From: Gemmataceae bacterium
Lineage (GTDB): Bacteria > Planctomycetota > Planctomycetia > Gemmatales > Gemmataceae
Length of the DNA stretch: 64,000 nucleotides
NCBI GenBank assembly: GCA_022616435.1
Contig: JAKEET010000041.1
Location: forward strand, 1 to 64,000
Direction: 5' to 3'
The notes beneath the pieces were generated by a model. It did not search any database. It was not told the origin of the DNA and saw nothing but the letters and a program-made list of their open reading frames with translations. How positions within the stretch are numbered: position 1 is the first letter of the stretch; each line of letters begins with the position of its first letter. A program made the position numbers and the translations under genes. This document shows positions 44,101 to 54,400 of the stretch, piece after piece.

Positions 44101-46209
44101 CTCAGCAACAAGGCGCCCTGGACGACTGAGCGGTCGTTCACGCTGCGCTGGACGATCGGCGCCGACGGCAAGGTGCCGCCGGGCATTCCGATGACGGAGA
44201 TCATGTTCGGGGACGCGTCCAAGCCGCGCGAGTCGCTGACGACGCTCTTGCCGGAGGGCAAGGACGCGTCCGAGCAGACCGTCCCGTATCTCCTGAAGGA
44301 GGAAACCGACAAGCCCGGCGATTATAAGGTCACGACTGCGCGGCTCAACATCCGCTACCGCGGCCAGCGCCGGTCCGACGAGGTGGCCGTGGCCGCGCAC
44401 CCGCCGAACCTTGTTGTCCAGCGCTTCACGCCGCAGCACGACCCGCGCGTGGCGGTGCGCATGGAAAAGGACCTGAGATACGGCGCCCTGAGCATTGTGC
44501 TGGACACGTCGGGGAGCATGGCCCAGATCCACAAGGACAAGAGCGGCAAGGTCGTCAATGAGGAGATCACCGGCGATCCCCCGAACCGGCGCTATGACTA
44601 CGCCGTGAAGGCGCTGGATGACGCGCTGAGGGAAATGCCGGAGCTGGAGTATTTGAGCCTGATCCTCTTCAAGAAGTCAGAACCGACTTTGGTGCGCGGG
44701 CCGCAGGATCGTCCGCCGTGGGACGCGGGCGACGACAAGCTGGGACCGCGGCGAAGGCTCAGAGAACAGCTCGAGGACCTGCCGGGGAAAAAGATGCCCG
44801 CCGGATTCTATCAAGGCCTCAACAACAGCTCACCCATCGTTCGCGCCATTGAAGAGAGCATGCGCCAGGGCTTTCCAAAGGTCTATAACGGGCCGAAGGT
44901 CGTCCTCGTGCTGACCGACGGCGCCGACAACTGGAGCTTCCCGAACGATAATGGGGCAATCGACCCCGAGACGAAGCGGACCCGTCCCCAGCTGGTCCGG
45001 GAGCTCTTGTTCAAAGACCTCCGCGACCGATACCCCGGCATCAGTGTCATAACGGTGTGCTTCCTCCAAAGAGGCTCGGATCTTGACTCCAAGGTCGCCG
45101 AGGCCCAGTTCCGGGAAAGGGAAGACGTGAAAGAAGAGCGCAGCGACCGGCGCTTTCGATTCGTTGCCGACGGGGCGGCGTTGGCGAGGGAGCTCAAGGA
45201 ACTGCTGCGGCCGCGGCTGCAGTTCGCCGCCCAGAATACCGGCGCCAAAACGAACCTCGACATCTACCGGCCCGGCGCCCAATTCAACTGGTCGCCAATG
45301 GATCCCGCCCAGTATCGTATTGACATCCTCGGCTCGAACCTTGGATTCGGCTTGTTCAGTTTTGCGGCCGGACAAAACACGCTGCTGACGCTGCGCCGCG
45401 TCGAAAAGTTCGTGCTGGGGCACGGCCTCGTGGCCGAGCAGGAGGAGGTCGTGGAGCGACTTGGCCCGCAGCGGATCCAGCGGCGCAAAGATTGGTACGC
45501 CACGCTGTACAAGAGCGACCGCTTCAAGGGGGAGCTCGATCAGGTGCTGCTCCTGGAGAAGGCGCCGGACAAGGGCGCGGCCGGCGCCCTGGCTCGGCCC
45601 GACATGGTCTGGCTCGATGTGCCGCTGGATGACAAGGAGACGCGGGCCCCGATGCGCTGGCGAGACGATGCGGCGGCGGCCGCGCCCGCCTATCGCCTGG
45701 AGGGGCCGTGGGCGGATGACCGCCCCGTTCGCCTGGGCGCCTTCTGGCAAGAGAAGTTCCCGACCGAATCACACATGACGGTGCGCGTGACCGCCAACGC
45801 CGCCCGCGCGGTGAAGGTCGGCAAGACGTGGTTCAAGATCGAGAGCATCGGCCCCGAGCCGATGCCGGGGAAGTCGGGCGAATGCCTGGCGCTGCGCGTT
45901 GAGCACGACATCGGCAATCCCGTCTGGATCCGGCTCGATCGCTGGGGCGCCGCCAACAAGGACACCTTGCACACCGGGGGCTGGCGTGAGACCCACGAAC
46001 ATCGATACTTTCACCAGGTCGGCAAGTACACGGTCCGTTTCTATCCGTGGCTGGGTCTCGATCACGCCAGGGCCGAGTTCCAGGTGCTGTGCGTCAACAG
46101 CTTCAAGAGCGAAGCGCTGCGCGCCGATTTTGCCCCGACCCGGAATTTTCGCCCTCCGGAGGGCGACCTGTTCTATGGTCCTTCTATCCTCAAGCCGTCC
46201 GAGCGATGA
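41143..46209 (+). CDS. Membrane pseudo-caspase with vWA domain
   Basis: 1688 aa. A short acidic cytoplasmic N-terminus is followed by one span (LTMVGLALAAVTASILLLIQ, about 55-74) and a caspase-like domain (about 80-350). Its landmarks are FLSLFGATDKNGGAVLFTDD, where family members have SGHG, and VLILDAVPAE, where they have DACHSG. Thus both the catalytic His and Cys are replaced, by Phe and Val. CSCAEGQRSW (about 266) is the structural strand that is kept. A long helical region (about 350-980) leads to a beta domain and a vWA domain with MIDAS IVLDTSGSM (about 1115) and VLTDGAD (about 1255). The C-terminus (about 1380-1688) is beta-rich. It is probably a periplasmic scaffold or receptor, with no protease activity. 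Confidence 0.7.
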   Translation: MARHDDDDRPSTSDDWRALDGERPQAIRSDDWQRLDGAADADEGKRPMSRGAKLTMVGLALAAVTASILLLIQWLRPARQACILLAGAPYDTNLLLPPNALGWKGLQAIEAWAPEDALGAKFAFWRQFKRMRRIGSLDQHELTNTRDWAKLKENVSELGGAGFQEHTLIVFLSLFGATDKNGGAVLFTDDPKGESVIPVKTVIDDLKTAQDAAAAGRKSKQCNIVLILDAVPAENHWPLGIFGNQFVAGLRQLEKDLPPHMYVLCSCAEGQRSWASEELQGTVFGHYVLRGLQGAADQDDRRVTLAELADYVETKVSSWVLGNRDVEQTPVFLGDPAAAKGVELVRVDETAPDDVPAPDKSFEPSQKLVDAWTDWKRLHEGLAWTYEPHLWRQYQEALLRWEYLERCDCKERLSSLQGLAGRLKKTIEAAQALKFTERCLGNSLAFADVGRPVRPETIDVVNRLWNLWDEYWLDETGVDEAGLQADKRWQAATAGWNAAWKKETSQAAAHASLLAAPVDAILKADGAPKRADFEQAAGFIKKLTEPDLVRPIEAHFLVMLDQCTSKKAPPELLGDALRVRRLAEQTILGVNSADATKPATPSYCEFVFPLLQTRINQADKKRRDGEDFLLGDGQAHWDAARTHLQAAAEEFKAIQRTAGELRVAMAARDRGWAQLPYLAQWLSHDPVDEEAAKKEREMGLLDLDMATVALARLTEALEKLSEDVVQERLPTLTKLAIKLNTSRESLAKRFQARTIVAETESNQLLYHRIESVLRIPWLDAKQRHDKIQHSRRISAKLNRDTSEHKIDAKRRRIDFVAAEELEKQGRQLYALALGPDEVRLFDALARLPADIKNQRDQSLQQTELAAARRLLRRPVDLCRLIPGGRVAESEHEATPFTAPDGWRRLHAYELLWFLANRTYGDHWYKEDEATPYYKEPAVAFAKAALKLAEGKDPGNQKEVKDKEARLKPAEDLAKALAQPVALTVKALSNKAPWTTERSFTLRWTIGADGKVPPGIPMTEIMFGDASKPRESLTTLLPEGKDASEQTVPYLLKEETDKPGDYKVTTARLNIRYRGQRRSDEVAVAAHPPNLVVQRFTPQHDPRVAVRMEKDLRYGALSIVLDTSGSMAQIHKDKSGKVVNEEITGDPPNRRYDYAVKALDDALREMPELEYLSLILFKKSEPTLVRGPQDRPPWDAGDDKLGPRRRLREQLEDLPGKKMPAGFYQGLNNSSPIVRAIEESMRQGFPKVYNGPKVVLVLTDGADNWSFPNDNGAIDPETKRTRPQLVRELLFKDLRDRYPGISVITVCFLQRGSDLDSKVAEAQFREREDVKEERSDRRFRFVADGAALARELKELLRPRLQFAAQNTGAKTNLDIYRPGAQFNWSPMDPAQYRIDILGSNLGFGLFSFAAGQNTLLTLRRVEKFVLGHGLVAEQEEVVERLGPQRIQRRKDWYATLYKSDRFKGELDQVLLLEKAPDKGAAGALARPDMVWLDVPLDDKETRAPMRWRDDAAAAAPAYRLEGPWADDRPVRLGAFWQEKFPTESHMTVRVTANAARAVKVGKTWFKIESIGPEPMPGKSGECLALRVEHDIGNPVWIRLDRWGAANKDTLHTGGWRETHEHRYFHQVGKYTVRFYPWLGLDHARAEFQVLCVNSFKSEALRADFAPTRNFRPPEGDLFYGPSILKPSER

Positions 46210-46257
46210 CGGCTCCGGATTGTCGAGCGAAACCTGAATGCCGGATGTTGACCACCC

Positions 46258-49164
46258 ATGCCCGACGACCTTCCACCTGAAGCTGGCGAGCGCGACTGGC
46301 ACTGGCGCGACCAGGCGGCCGAGGACGAGCCCTTGCTCCCCGAGGCCCAACGGCGGTCGCGGCTGGCGGTGCTGGTGCTGACGGCCGCCGCGCTGGCCGG
46401 CGTCATCATTGGCGCCGTCTTCTGGTTGAGGGTGGATCCGGGCGGGCCGGAGCTTGTCCAGTCGCTGATCGTGGCGGAGCACGACGATCCGCTGTACCCC
46501 TCCCACGCCGTCGCCCTGGCCGACGAAGAGGCGATCCTGCAGCATTTCCCCAACGGCCAGCACGGCCGGCAAAGCCAGGCCCGCGACAACCTCGAATCGG
46601 AGTTTCGCAAGCTGGCCAAGCACAAGAAAGGTCCGGTCGTCGTCCACCTGTCCTGCCAGGCTCGGACGCACGGCGGCGAGGTCTATTTGCTCCCCTCCGA
46701 TGCCAGTCCCGACCGACCGGCAACCTGGCTCAAGTTGTACGACATGCTTCTCCATCTGACCAAGTGTGAGGTTGAGGAGAAATTGTTGCTGCTCGACATC
46801 GCACATCCCTTGGTCGATACCCGGCTCGGGCTGGTGTACGACGACGTGGCCGAAGGCGTGCGCAAGACCCTGGATAAGCTGCCGCCGTCGTCGCTGTTGA
46901 TCCTGTGCGCCTGCGGACCGGGGCAAACGTCGCTGACGTCCAAGAGCCTGGGTCGATCCGTGTTCGCGCACTTTGTGGATCAGGGTCTACGCGGCGACGC
47001 CGATAACTGGGGGCCCGCCGCCCAGGAGGACAAGCGCGTCTACGCCAAGGAGTTGGCCGCCTACGTCCGCCACCAGACCGAGCGGTGGGCCGACATCAAC
47101 CGCGGCAAGAAGCAAACGCCGTGGTTGTGGGGCCAGGGCCCCGACTTCGAGCTGGTCGATCGCACAGTCGTGAAGCCGCCCCCGGCAAAAGGCGACGACG
47201 CGACGAAGGGCGACGACAAGGGCGGCAAGGACGCGAAGCCGGCGGAGAAGAAGGAACCGGCTGACAAGGGGAAGGGCGACGAGGCCAAGGTGGACAAGAA
47301 AGATTCGGACAAGAAAGAAACGGCCGAGGGCAAAGGCAAGGGCGAGGAAGCGAAGCCGGCGGAAAAGAAGGAGCCGCCGCCGTTCCCCTATCCCGCCAAG
47401 CTCAAGAAAGCGTGGGAGCTGCGCGACAAGGTGGCCAGCCACCCCAAGGCGAAGCTGACGCCGGCGGCGCTATTGCAGTACGATCTGCGGCTGCTCAACG
47501 CCGAACACAACTGGGGGGGCCGCGGCGAAAAAGATCTCGGCGCCTGTCTCGCGGAGCTGGCGAAGCGTGACGCGGGGCTCGACGCCGTCGCCCCCCCGAG
47601 GCCGTATGACGAGCTGCCGCCGTCGCTCGCCATCGCCGTCGCCCTGGATGAGCGCACGAAGTCACTGGCGCTCGAGCTGCGCGGCGCCCTCCGGACCGTG
47701 ACCGTCGACGCCCCGAGGAACCTCAAACCGGACGAGCGGAAAGAGCAAGACGGCAAGGAAAAGGCCGAAAAGGCCGGGGTGCAGAAAGAGCTGCAGAAAG
47801 CCATCGGCGCGGCGAAAGGCTTGACGGAACTGCAAGGCGCCGCCGCCGTGCTGGAGGCGCTGCGCCAGGAGGTGAATCCCAACCGCCTGCAGACCGTCCT
47901 CGTCCACGAGACCATCGCCGCGCTGGTGGCCGGGCGGTCGCCCAGCGAATTCGTCGAAACGGTGTGGCTGAAGCGTGCCCGCGACTTCGACCTGTTCCTG
48001 CGGCAGCCAGCCAAGAATCAAACGCAATGGGTTTGGCCGGCGGCCACAGTCGGGCAATCGCTGCGGACGCTGCTGGCGGCCGAAGCGCTGGCGGCGCTGC
48101 TCGGCCGGGAGCCGGACCTGTTGCCCTGGCTCGACCCGGTACGCTTGCGCACGGCCGAGGAAGACCGCCGCAAGGGCGACCGCCTGCTTTATTGGGGCAA
48201 TCCGGATCAATGGAAGGACGCCGCCGACCAGCTGGAGCGGGCCCAGCGCGCCTACGAGGCCCTGCGCGAGGACCTGATCCAGGTGCGTGACGCGCGCATC
48301 GCCTACCAGCGCGCGCTGGTGGAGTTGCCCGGCCACTTCCTGTGGCTCACGGCCCGGGCGGAATGGAATGCCGAGAAAGACGACGCCTGGAAGGAGGCCT
48401 GGGAGAACACGCAAGGGCTCACGGACCGGCTTGCGGTGGCGGCGCCGCGGAATGTCAAGGACATCAACGGCAAGTTCTTGACTGCCGCCTTGAACACCCT
48501 GGCCGCCCGGCGCCGCGAGCGCGTCGCCGAGCTGACCAAGAACGTCCAGGATCAACCGGCCAGCACGCTCGCGGCCCTGCGCGCGCTCCGGGCCGGCGGC
48601 GGCTTGACCGCCGCCGACCGCGCGCTGCTCTGGCAGGTCGAGCACGAGCTGGCCGAAGACCGTCTCGGCAAGTTCCAGCCCGACGCGAAACCGACCCGCG
48701 TGGCGCCGACGGCGCCGCAGCGCGACGAACTGGAGCGGGGGAAGCAAGTGGATGCCGCCTGGCTCCGGGCCAAGCTGGCGATGGACCTGCTGAGCATGGC
48801 CAATGTTCCGGAGGAGACCTTGAAGCAGCTGGCCGCCGACATGGCGCCGCCGCAGGACTGGGAAAAGGTCGGCCTGAGTCTGCGCAAGGTCTGGTTGTGG
48901 CTGCGCAGCCCCGAGGCACAGGTCGCGGCCAACGCGCCGGCCGAAGGCTTCAAGTATCTGCTGCCCGTGATCGGCGGCGACCGCCCGGCGCCGGCCGTGG
49001 ACGTCGACCTGGAGCGCAAGTGGTCCAGCGCCTGCGCCCTGTGGCTGAGCGAGCGCTATCGGGGCGAAGCCGCATTCTTGGATGTCTCGAACCAGTCCGG
49101 CACAGGGTTCACCAGCGCCGGCAGCGGCTTTCTCAAGAAGACCGCCGACCGGCTGAAACGCTGA
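46258..49164 (+). CDS. Second membrane pseudo-caspase
   Basis: 968 aa. One span (LAVLVLTAAALAGVIIGAVF, about 40-59) is followed by a caspase-like domain (about 70-300). VVVHLSCQARTHGG stands where SGHG is expected and LLLLDIAHPL where DACHSG is expected, so the catalytic His and Cys are again lost. LILCACGPGQTSL (about 217) matches the kept strand. A Lys/Glu/Asp-rich linker (about 305-380, for example AEKKEPADKGKGDEAKVDKK) separates it from a helical C-terminal half (about 380-968). Same architecture as the start of the 1688-aa protein but without vWA; likely a paralogue. It starts 48 bases after that gene. Confidence 0.7.
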   Translation: MPDDLPPEAGERDWHWRDQAAEDEPLLPEAQRRSRLAVLVLTAAALAGVIIGAVFWLRVDPGGPELVQSLIVAEHDDPLYPSHAVALADEEAILQHFPNGQHGRQSQARDNLESEFRKLAKHKKGPVVVHLSCQARTHGGEVYLLPSDASPDRPATWLKLYDMLLHLTKCEVEEKLLLLDIAHPLVDTRLGLVYDDVAEGVRKTLDKLPPSSLLILCACGPGQTSLTSKSLGRSVFAHFVDQGLRGDADNWGPAAQEDKRVYAKELAAYVRHQTERWADINRGKKQTPWLWGQGPDFELVDRTVVKPPPAKGDDATKGDDKGGKDAKPAEKKEPADKGKGDEAKVDKKDSDKKETAEGKGKGEEAKPAEKKEPPPFPYPAKLKKAWELRDKVASHPKAKLTPAALLQYDLRLLNAEHNWGGRGEKDLGACLAELAKRDAGLDAVAPPRPYDELPPSLAIAVALDERTKSLALELRGALRTVTVDAPRNLKPDERKEQDGKEKAEKAGVQKELQKAIGAAKGLTELQGAAAVLEALRQEVNPNRLQTVLVHETIAALVAGRSPSEFVETVWLKRARDFDLFLRQPAKNQTQWVWPAATVGQSLRTLLAAEALAALLGREPDLLPWLDPVRLRTAEEDRRKGDRLLYWGNPDQWKDAADQLERAQRAYEALREDLIQVRDARIAYQRALVELPGHFLWLTARAEWNAEKDDAWKEAWENTQGLTDRLAVAAPRNVKDINGKFLTAALNTLAARRRERVAELTKNVQDQPASTLAALRALRAGGGLTAADRALLWQVEHELAEDRLGKFQPDAKPTRVAPTAPQRDELERGKQVDAAWLRAKLAMDLLSMANVPEETLKQLAADMAPPQDWEKVGLSLRKVWLWLRSPEAQVAANAPAEGFKYLLPVIGGDRPAPAVDVDLERKWSSACALWLSERYRGEAAFLDVSNQSGTGFTSAGSGFLKKTADRLKR

Positions 49165-49394
49165 TTGTAGCGGACCTCCCGAATGTTCTGAGCGCGACAG
49201 CCGGGCGCCTGTCCGCGGTTGACGTTTACGCCGACCAGACGTTGAGATTCCCAAGCATGCGGCCGAATGGCTCAATACGACAAGGGCTCGATGCCAGCGC
49301 GGCTCGATACAACAAGTTGACACACCGTTTGCGAGAGGTGATTCACGGGCGGCTGCGGTTTCTGCCGCGCTGTTCTTGCCGAAAGGGGTGGACC

Positions 49395-51302
49395 ATGGAC
49401 CGTCGCGGAGTATGCGTTGTCGCACTGTTGGTGCTGGGGCTGGGCGTCGCGGCGCCCGCCGTCCAGGCCGGGGGGAAGCAAGCCAAGGTTGAGTTCAGCT
49501 ACCAGATGGCGCCCGGGCAGCCCGCCAAGAGCTTGGAGACGAGCGACGTCTACCTGCGCGCCGGCGCCGAGCACTCCGTCCAATTATTCGTCAAGAACAA
49601 GGAAGACAACAAGTTCGCCGACGCGTTGACGGACGTGGTGGTGTCGCTCGTGAGCGTGGACGACGAGGGCAAGGCCAAGCAAACATGGACCACGGCGAAG
49701 CTGGACAAGGCGGACCTGGACGCGGCCGGCAACCTGGCCGCGGGCAAGAGCGCGCGGCTGGTGTTCGCGGCCGACAAGGTCCTGGCCGAGCTCGGCAAGG
49801 GGCCGCTCCCCAAGCTTCAGCTGTGGCTGGACGCCAAGGGCAAGATGACCGTCCGGCAAGATCTCAAGGTCAAGCTCTGGCAGCCGGAACGGTACGTGAA
49901 AGTGACCAAGGCCCATTATGACCAGACGAGCCGGCGCGTCAGCTTCACCGTGGAGCTGACCGAGGAGTTCGTCGGTCCGCCATGCGTGGTGCGCATGGTC
50001 CTCGATCCCGACTACCTTCCGGGGTTGAAGCCCCCAAAGAACAAGACCATGGAGCAACCGCTGACGAAGATCGGCCAACCGCTCGACCTGTTCGCCGACC
50101 TCGAGTTCGAGGGTTCGACCGTTGGTCTCAGCGACGCCCGCGTGTTTCTGCACGTGGACGGATTCCAGCGCGCCTTCGAGTTCGCGCCGGATCTCAATGA
50201 GCTGAGCGGCGACATGCCTCCCGCCGTCGACTACAGCAGAGACGTGGCCGTGCGCTTCCGGCCCAGGCCTTACGTCTTTCCGGACAAGAAAAACCCGCTG
50301 CTGGTCAGGCTGGAGATTGACGCGCGCACCATCGATCAGCCGGCTCGGGTCGAGCTCGGTTTCAACCGGTCCGACGCCGACAAGGACGTCAAGAACTTCG
50401 CCAAGAGATTCACCACCATACCTCCGGAAGGGCTGCCGGGGCTGCGAAGCATCAAGCTGGCCATCGACGCCGGCAAGAAGGGCGACCTCGTGTGCATGCT
50501 GACCGCGACCGACTGGGAAGTGCCCGTGACCACGGCCGACTTGCTGGGCCGGCGCTTTCTGCGGTTGCGGGTGGTGGATACGGACGGCACCAAGCTAAAG
50601 GTGTCCGGCCAGGCGCTCAAGCCCCTCGAAGCTCAGCGCCCGGGCCTGGCGCCCTTGTCGGTGGACAAGGATGAGGTCTTGGCCGCCGTCACCATCGATG
50701 ACTCCGCGGCCGAAGTGGTCCGGTTCAGCGGTGTGAGCGAGGACTGGCGGCCCGGCGCCAAAGTGGAGGTCAAAGTCGAGACGGCGCCGCGCGACAAGGC
50801 CCGGTACGCGCCCATCGAGAAGGCGATTTTCTACTTCGGCAAGCCATCTGCGGGCAAGATCGAAGCCAAGGAACAGTTCGAAGGCAAGGAGCTGGAGCCC
50901 GACGTCTGGAGCGCGATCGTGCGGACGCCCGACAAGGACGGCCGGTATGAATTGGCCGTGACCTTTCAGACGGGCACGGGCATGCGCTCGGCCGCATCGG
51001 AGCTCGTGTCGGTCAAGACGGCTGCGCCCGGGGAGTTCGTGACGACCCTCAAGGGCAAGGTGCTGGATAGCGCCGAACGACCGAAGGCGGGGGCCAAGGT
51101 GCTGCTCATGGACGCCAAGGGCAAGCCCAAAGGCCTGCAAGAAGCCGGCGCGAAGGGTGAGTTTGTCTTCGAAAAGGTGCCGCCGGGCGATTACTTTCTG
51201 GAAGCAAGCACCGCCATTCCGCGGAATAAAGGAATCGTCGCCGTGAAGGTCCCCCCCGGCAAGGAACTGGTGGAAAAGGACGTGGTCGTGAAAATGAAGT
51301 AG
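49395..51302 (+). CDS. Exported multi-domain beta protein with carboxypeptidase-regulatory-like end
   Basis: 635 aa. A signal peptide (residues 1-26) precedes several Ig-like beta domains (RPYVFPDKKNPLLVRLEIDA, VVDTDGTKLKVSGQALKPLE). The C-terminal ~80 residues, from TTLKGKVLDSAERPKAGAKV, match the CarboxypepD_reg/SdrD-like fold (PPGDYFLEAS). Rich in Lys and Asp. The ATG at 49395 has AAAGGGGTGG upstream and gives a signal peptide; the frame is open far upstream as a shadow. It may bind the partners in the periplasm. No enzymatic motif. Confidence 0.72.
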   Translation: MDRRGVCVVALLVLGLGVAAPAVQAGGKQAKVEFSYQMAPGQPAKSLETSDVYLRAGAEHSVQLFVKNKEDNKFADALTDVVVSLVSVDDEGKAKQTWTTAKLDKADLDAAGNLAAGKSARLVFAADKVLAELGKGPLPKLQLWLDAKGKMTVRQDLKVKLWQPERYVKVTKAHYDQTSRRVSFTVELTEEFVGPPCVVRMVLDPDYLPGLKPPKNKTMEQPLTKIGQPLDLFADLEFEGSTVGLSDARVFLHVDGFQRAFEFAPDLNELSGDMPPAVDYSRDVAVRFRPRPYVFPDKKNPLLVRLEIDARTIDQPARVELGFNRSDADKDVKNFAKRFTTIPPEGLPGLRSIKLAIDAGKKGDLVCMLTATDWEVPVTTADLLGRRFLRLRVVDTDGTKLKVSGQALKPLEAQRPGLAPLSVDKDEVLAAVTIDDSAAEVVRFSGVSEDWRPGAKVEVKVETAPRDKARYAPIEKAIFYFGKPSAGKIEAKEQFEGKELEPDVWSAIVRTPDKDGRYELAVTFQTGTGMRSAASELVSVKTAAPGEFVTTLKGKVLDSAERPKAGAKVLLMDAKGKPKGLQEAGAKGEFVFEKVPPGDYFLEASTAIPRNKGIVAVKVPPGKELVEKDVVVKMK

Positions 51303-51445
51303 CGGATCGTCGGCTCGCGCTTGCGGCGGAAGACGACGTCGGCAAAAAAAACCGGTGTGAGGTTGCAATTCGTGCCCCTGGAACTTAAAGTGAAAGGTTC
51401 CGACGCGGACTGCGCCCCTTGATGCGATGTCACGGTAGCATCATC

Positions 51446-54400
51446 ATGCCTCATCCGGACGATTTCAGCCAACTCTCCCCGCAGGATTGGGAAGATTTCC
51501 AAACCTGCGTGGGGAATTTTGAGCGGGCCTGGAGCGAGAACCCCGAGTCGATCAAGATCGCCGATTATCTTCCCGCCTTCAACTCCTCGTTCCGCCACAC
51601 GGTCCTGTACGAGCTGGTCAAGATCGACCTCGGCCATCGCTGGGAGTCCGACAAGGCGCTGCCGCTGGACTGGTACCTGGAGCACTACACGGAGCTTGGT
51701 TCGCGCGAGACCGTGTCGGCGGAGCTGGTGTTCGAGGAAGTCCGCAACAAGCACAAGCACGGCATGCCGATCAAGCTGGAGACGTACCAGAAGAACTACC
51801 CGCATCAGTTCCCCAAGCTCAAGCAACTGATCGACCAGCACCTCGGGGGCCTGGCCGCTCTGTCCGGGGCGCCCGGCAGCGGCGGACAGCACTTCGGCGG
51901 CTCGCCTGGCGTCGGCGCCACGCCGAGCCGCGGCAGCGGGCGCAGCAGCAACGCCGTCATTCCCGAGGTCGGCGTGTTCGCCCGCGAATACGAGCTGCTC
52001 CGCAAGATCGGCGAGGGCAGTTTCGCGGAGGTCTGGCTCGCCCGGCATTCCGACAGCGGCAAGGAAGTCGCCGTCAAATACCTGCATCGCCCCTTGTCGG
52101 CGGAGGAATCGCAGCGCGAGCTCAAGTCGCTGCAGATGATCAAGTCGCTCGAGCACCCGCACCTCTTGGACTATCACATTTTCTGGGAAGAGCACAAGCG
52201 GCTCTGGGTCGTCATGGGCTTTGCCCGCTACGGCACCATGAAGAACCGCCTGAAGGAGTGCAAACGTCTGGGGCTGCTCGCGGTCCCGCTCGACGAGTTG
52301 CTGGTCTACATGCAGCAGATCGCCGACGCCATCGATTACCTGCACGATCAGGGGATTCAGCATCGCGACATCAAACCGGAGAACATCCTGCTGTTCGGGC
52401 CGCGCTACGCCAAGCTCGCCGACTTCGGCCTCGCCAAGCAGCTGACGCCGGAGAAAGATCAGACCCGCACGGTCGGCGGCACGGGCACGCCCCTGTACAT
52501 GGCCCCCGAAATGTGGGACGGGGTGGTGGTGAACCGGTTCTCGGATCAATATTGCTTCGCGTTCACGTACTCCGAGCTGCGCATGGGGAAGTCCCCCTTT
52601 GAAGGGCGCAAGATGCACCAGCTGGAGCACGCGCACAAGAAGGAACGGCCCGAGTTCACGCTGCCGCCGCTGGAACAGGACGTGTTGATGCGGGCCCTCG
52701 CCAAGGAACCGACGGCGCGCTTCCCCACCTGCGCGGAATTCGTGCGCCGCCTGACCGACGCCATCGCGGACAGCCGCAGGCTCGGCCTGCTGCCCCCCGT
52801 GTCCGAAACCGCGGCCATGGAATCGCGGCTGGCGCCCGGCAAGGCCAAGGTCGGCTCGGGCGTCGGCTCGGGGCCCGGTTCGGCGCCCGGCTCGGGGCCG
52901 GCAGCTGCGCCGGCGGCCGGGTCGGCTCAGCTCCTCAAGTCGCCGTCAACCGCCGGGGGCGATTCCAGTTCCGATTCCGACGCGCAGAGCCGGACCTCGA
53001 CCCTGCCGATTCCGCCGGGGGCCGGGCCGGGCAAGACGCCTTCCCAGACCCCCGCGCCCGACCGCACGCCCGCGCAACCACCGGGAGCGACACCCGTCAA
53101 ACCTGCCCGCCAGGCCGGTCCCTCAGCCACGCCGGTCCGGCCTCCCGCCGCCGAGTCGCACAAGGCCCCCACGGAACCGCGCCAGGCCGATCAAGCGTCC
53201 GAACCCACGCCAGCTAGACCTGCCACGCCCGGACCCGCCACGACTGGGCCTGCCGCGCCCGGACCCGCCACGACCAGGCCCGCCGCGACTGGGCCCGCCA
53301 TCACTGGGCCTGTCGGGGAAGACCCATCTTCGCGCAGCGCGGCAACGCCAACCTACCCGGGCTCGCCGGCGTCCCCAGCGGACACCGGTGAGCGTGCCGA
53401 CGACGTCACCGGCACGATTCGCCTCGGTCCCCGCGGCGCCCACAGACCGCCGACACAAGCCGAATTCCAGTTGCCCGACGTCGCGGCGGCCGAGTTCCCC
53501 AGACCCCAACAACCGCCCACGACCGCCAAGCCGCAACCGGGTAAATCGCAACCACCCGTCAAGCCGCAGCCGCCGGCCAAGCCCGTGGCGCCCGCGAAAC
53601 CCACGGCGCCCGGCCGGGCGAGCCTCGAAATCGAGGATTTCGTCGTCGGCGAGGTCATCGGCCGCGGCGAGTTCGGCGAGGTTCGCAAGGCGCGTCACAA
53701 ACACACGAACCACGAATACGCCCTCAAGCGGCTGTTCCGCTCGGCCGGCGACGATACGACGCGGAAGGAGCTGGAGTCGCTCAAGTCGCTGAAGGAATTG
53801 AGCCACCCCGGCATCGTGCAGGTCCACGATTTTCTGATCGACTCGAACGATCAAGTATGGATCGTCATGGAGCTGGCCGAGGGCGGCAGCCTGAGGGAAC
53901 GGCTGCAAGCGTGCCGCAGGGGCATTCCGGTCGCCGAGCTGCTGCCGTACATCAAGCAGATCGCGGCGGGGCTCGACTACCTGAACGATCACGGCTGCGT
54001 GCATCGGGACGTCAAGCCGGCCAACATCCTGCTTTCCGGCCGCGACGCCAAGCTGACCGACTTCGGCCTGGCGCGGTTGAGCGCCCGCGACGAGGTCATC
54101 CGCACGCTGGGGGGCACGCCGCTGTACAAGGCCCCCGAGATGTACGACGGCAAGAACATCCCGCACGCGTCCGACCTGTACTGCCTGGCGATCACCTATG
54201 CCGAGCTGCGCCGCGGCGAGCATCCCTACGCCGCCTACGCCGACGGCCCGCGCAAACGGCTGGGCATCGAACACGCCGTTCGCTTCGAGCCGCCCAACCT
54301 GAGCGGTCTTCCCGAGGCCGAGCAAGCAGTCCTTCAGCAAGCCCTGGCGAAGGCCTACCAGGACCGGTTCCGGACGTGCGGGGAGTTTGTCGCCGCGCTG

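Noticed and set aside
48342-49394. Extended N-terminus of the exported beta protein
   Set aside because: The extension is the shadow of the 968-aa gene in another frame; the ATG at 49395 gives a signal peptide and ribosome site.
51419-51445. TTG start for the giant kinase
   Set aside because: The added residues are not conserved-looking and the ATG at 51446 is adjacent.
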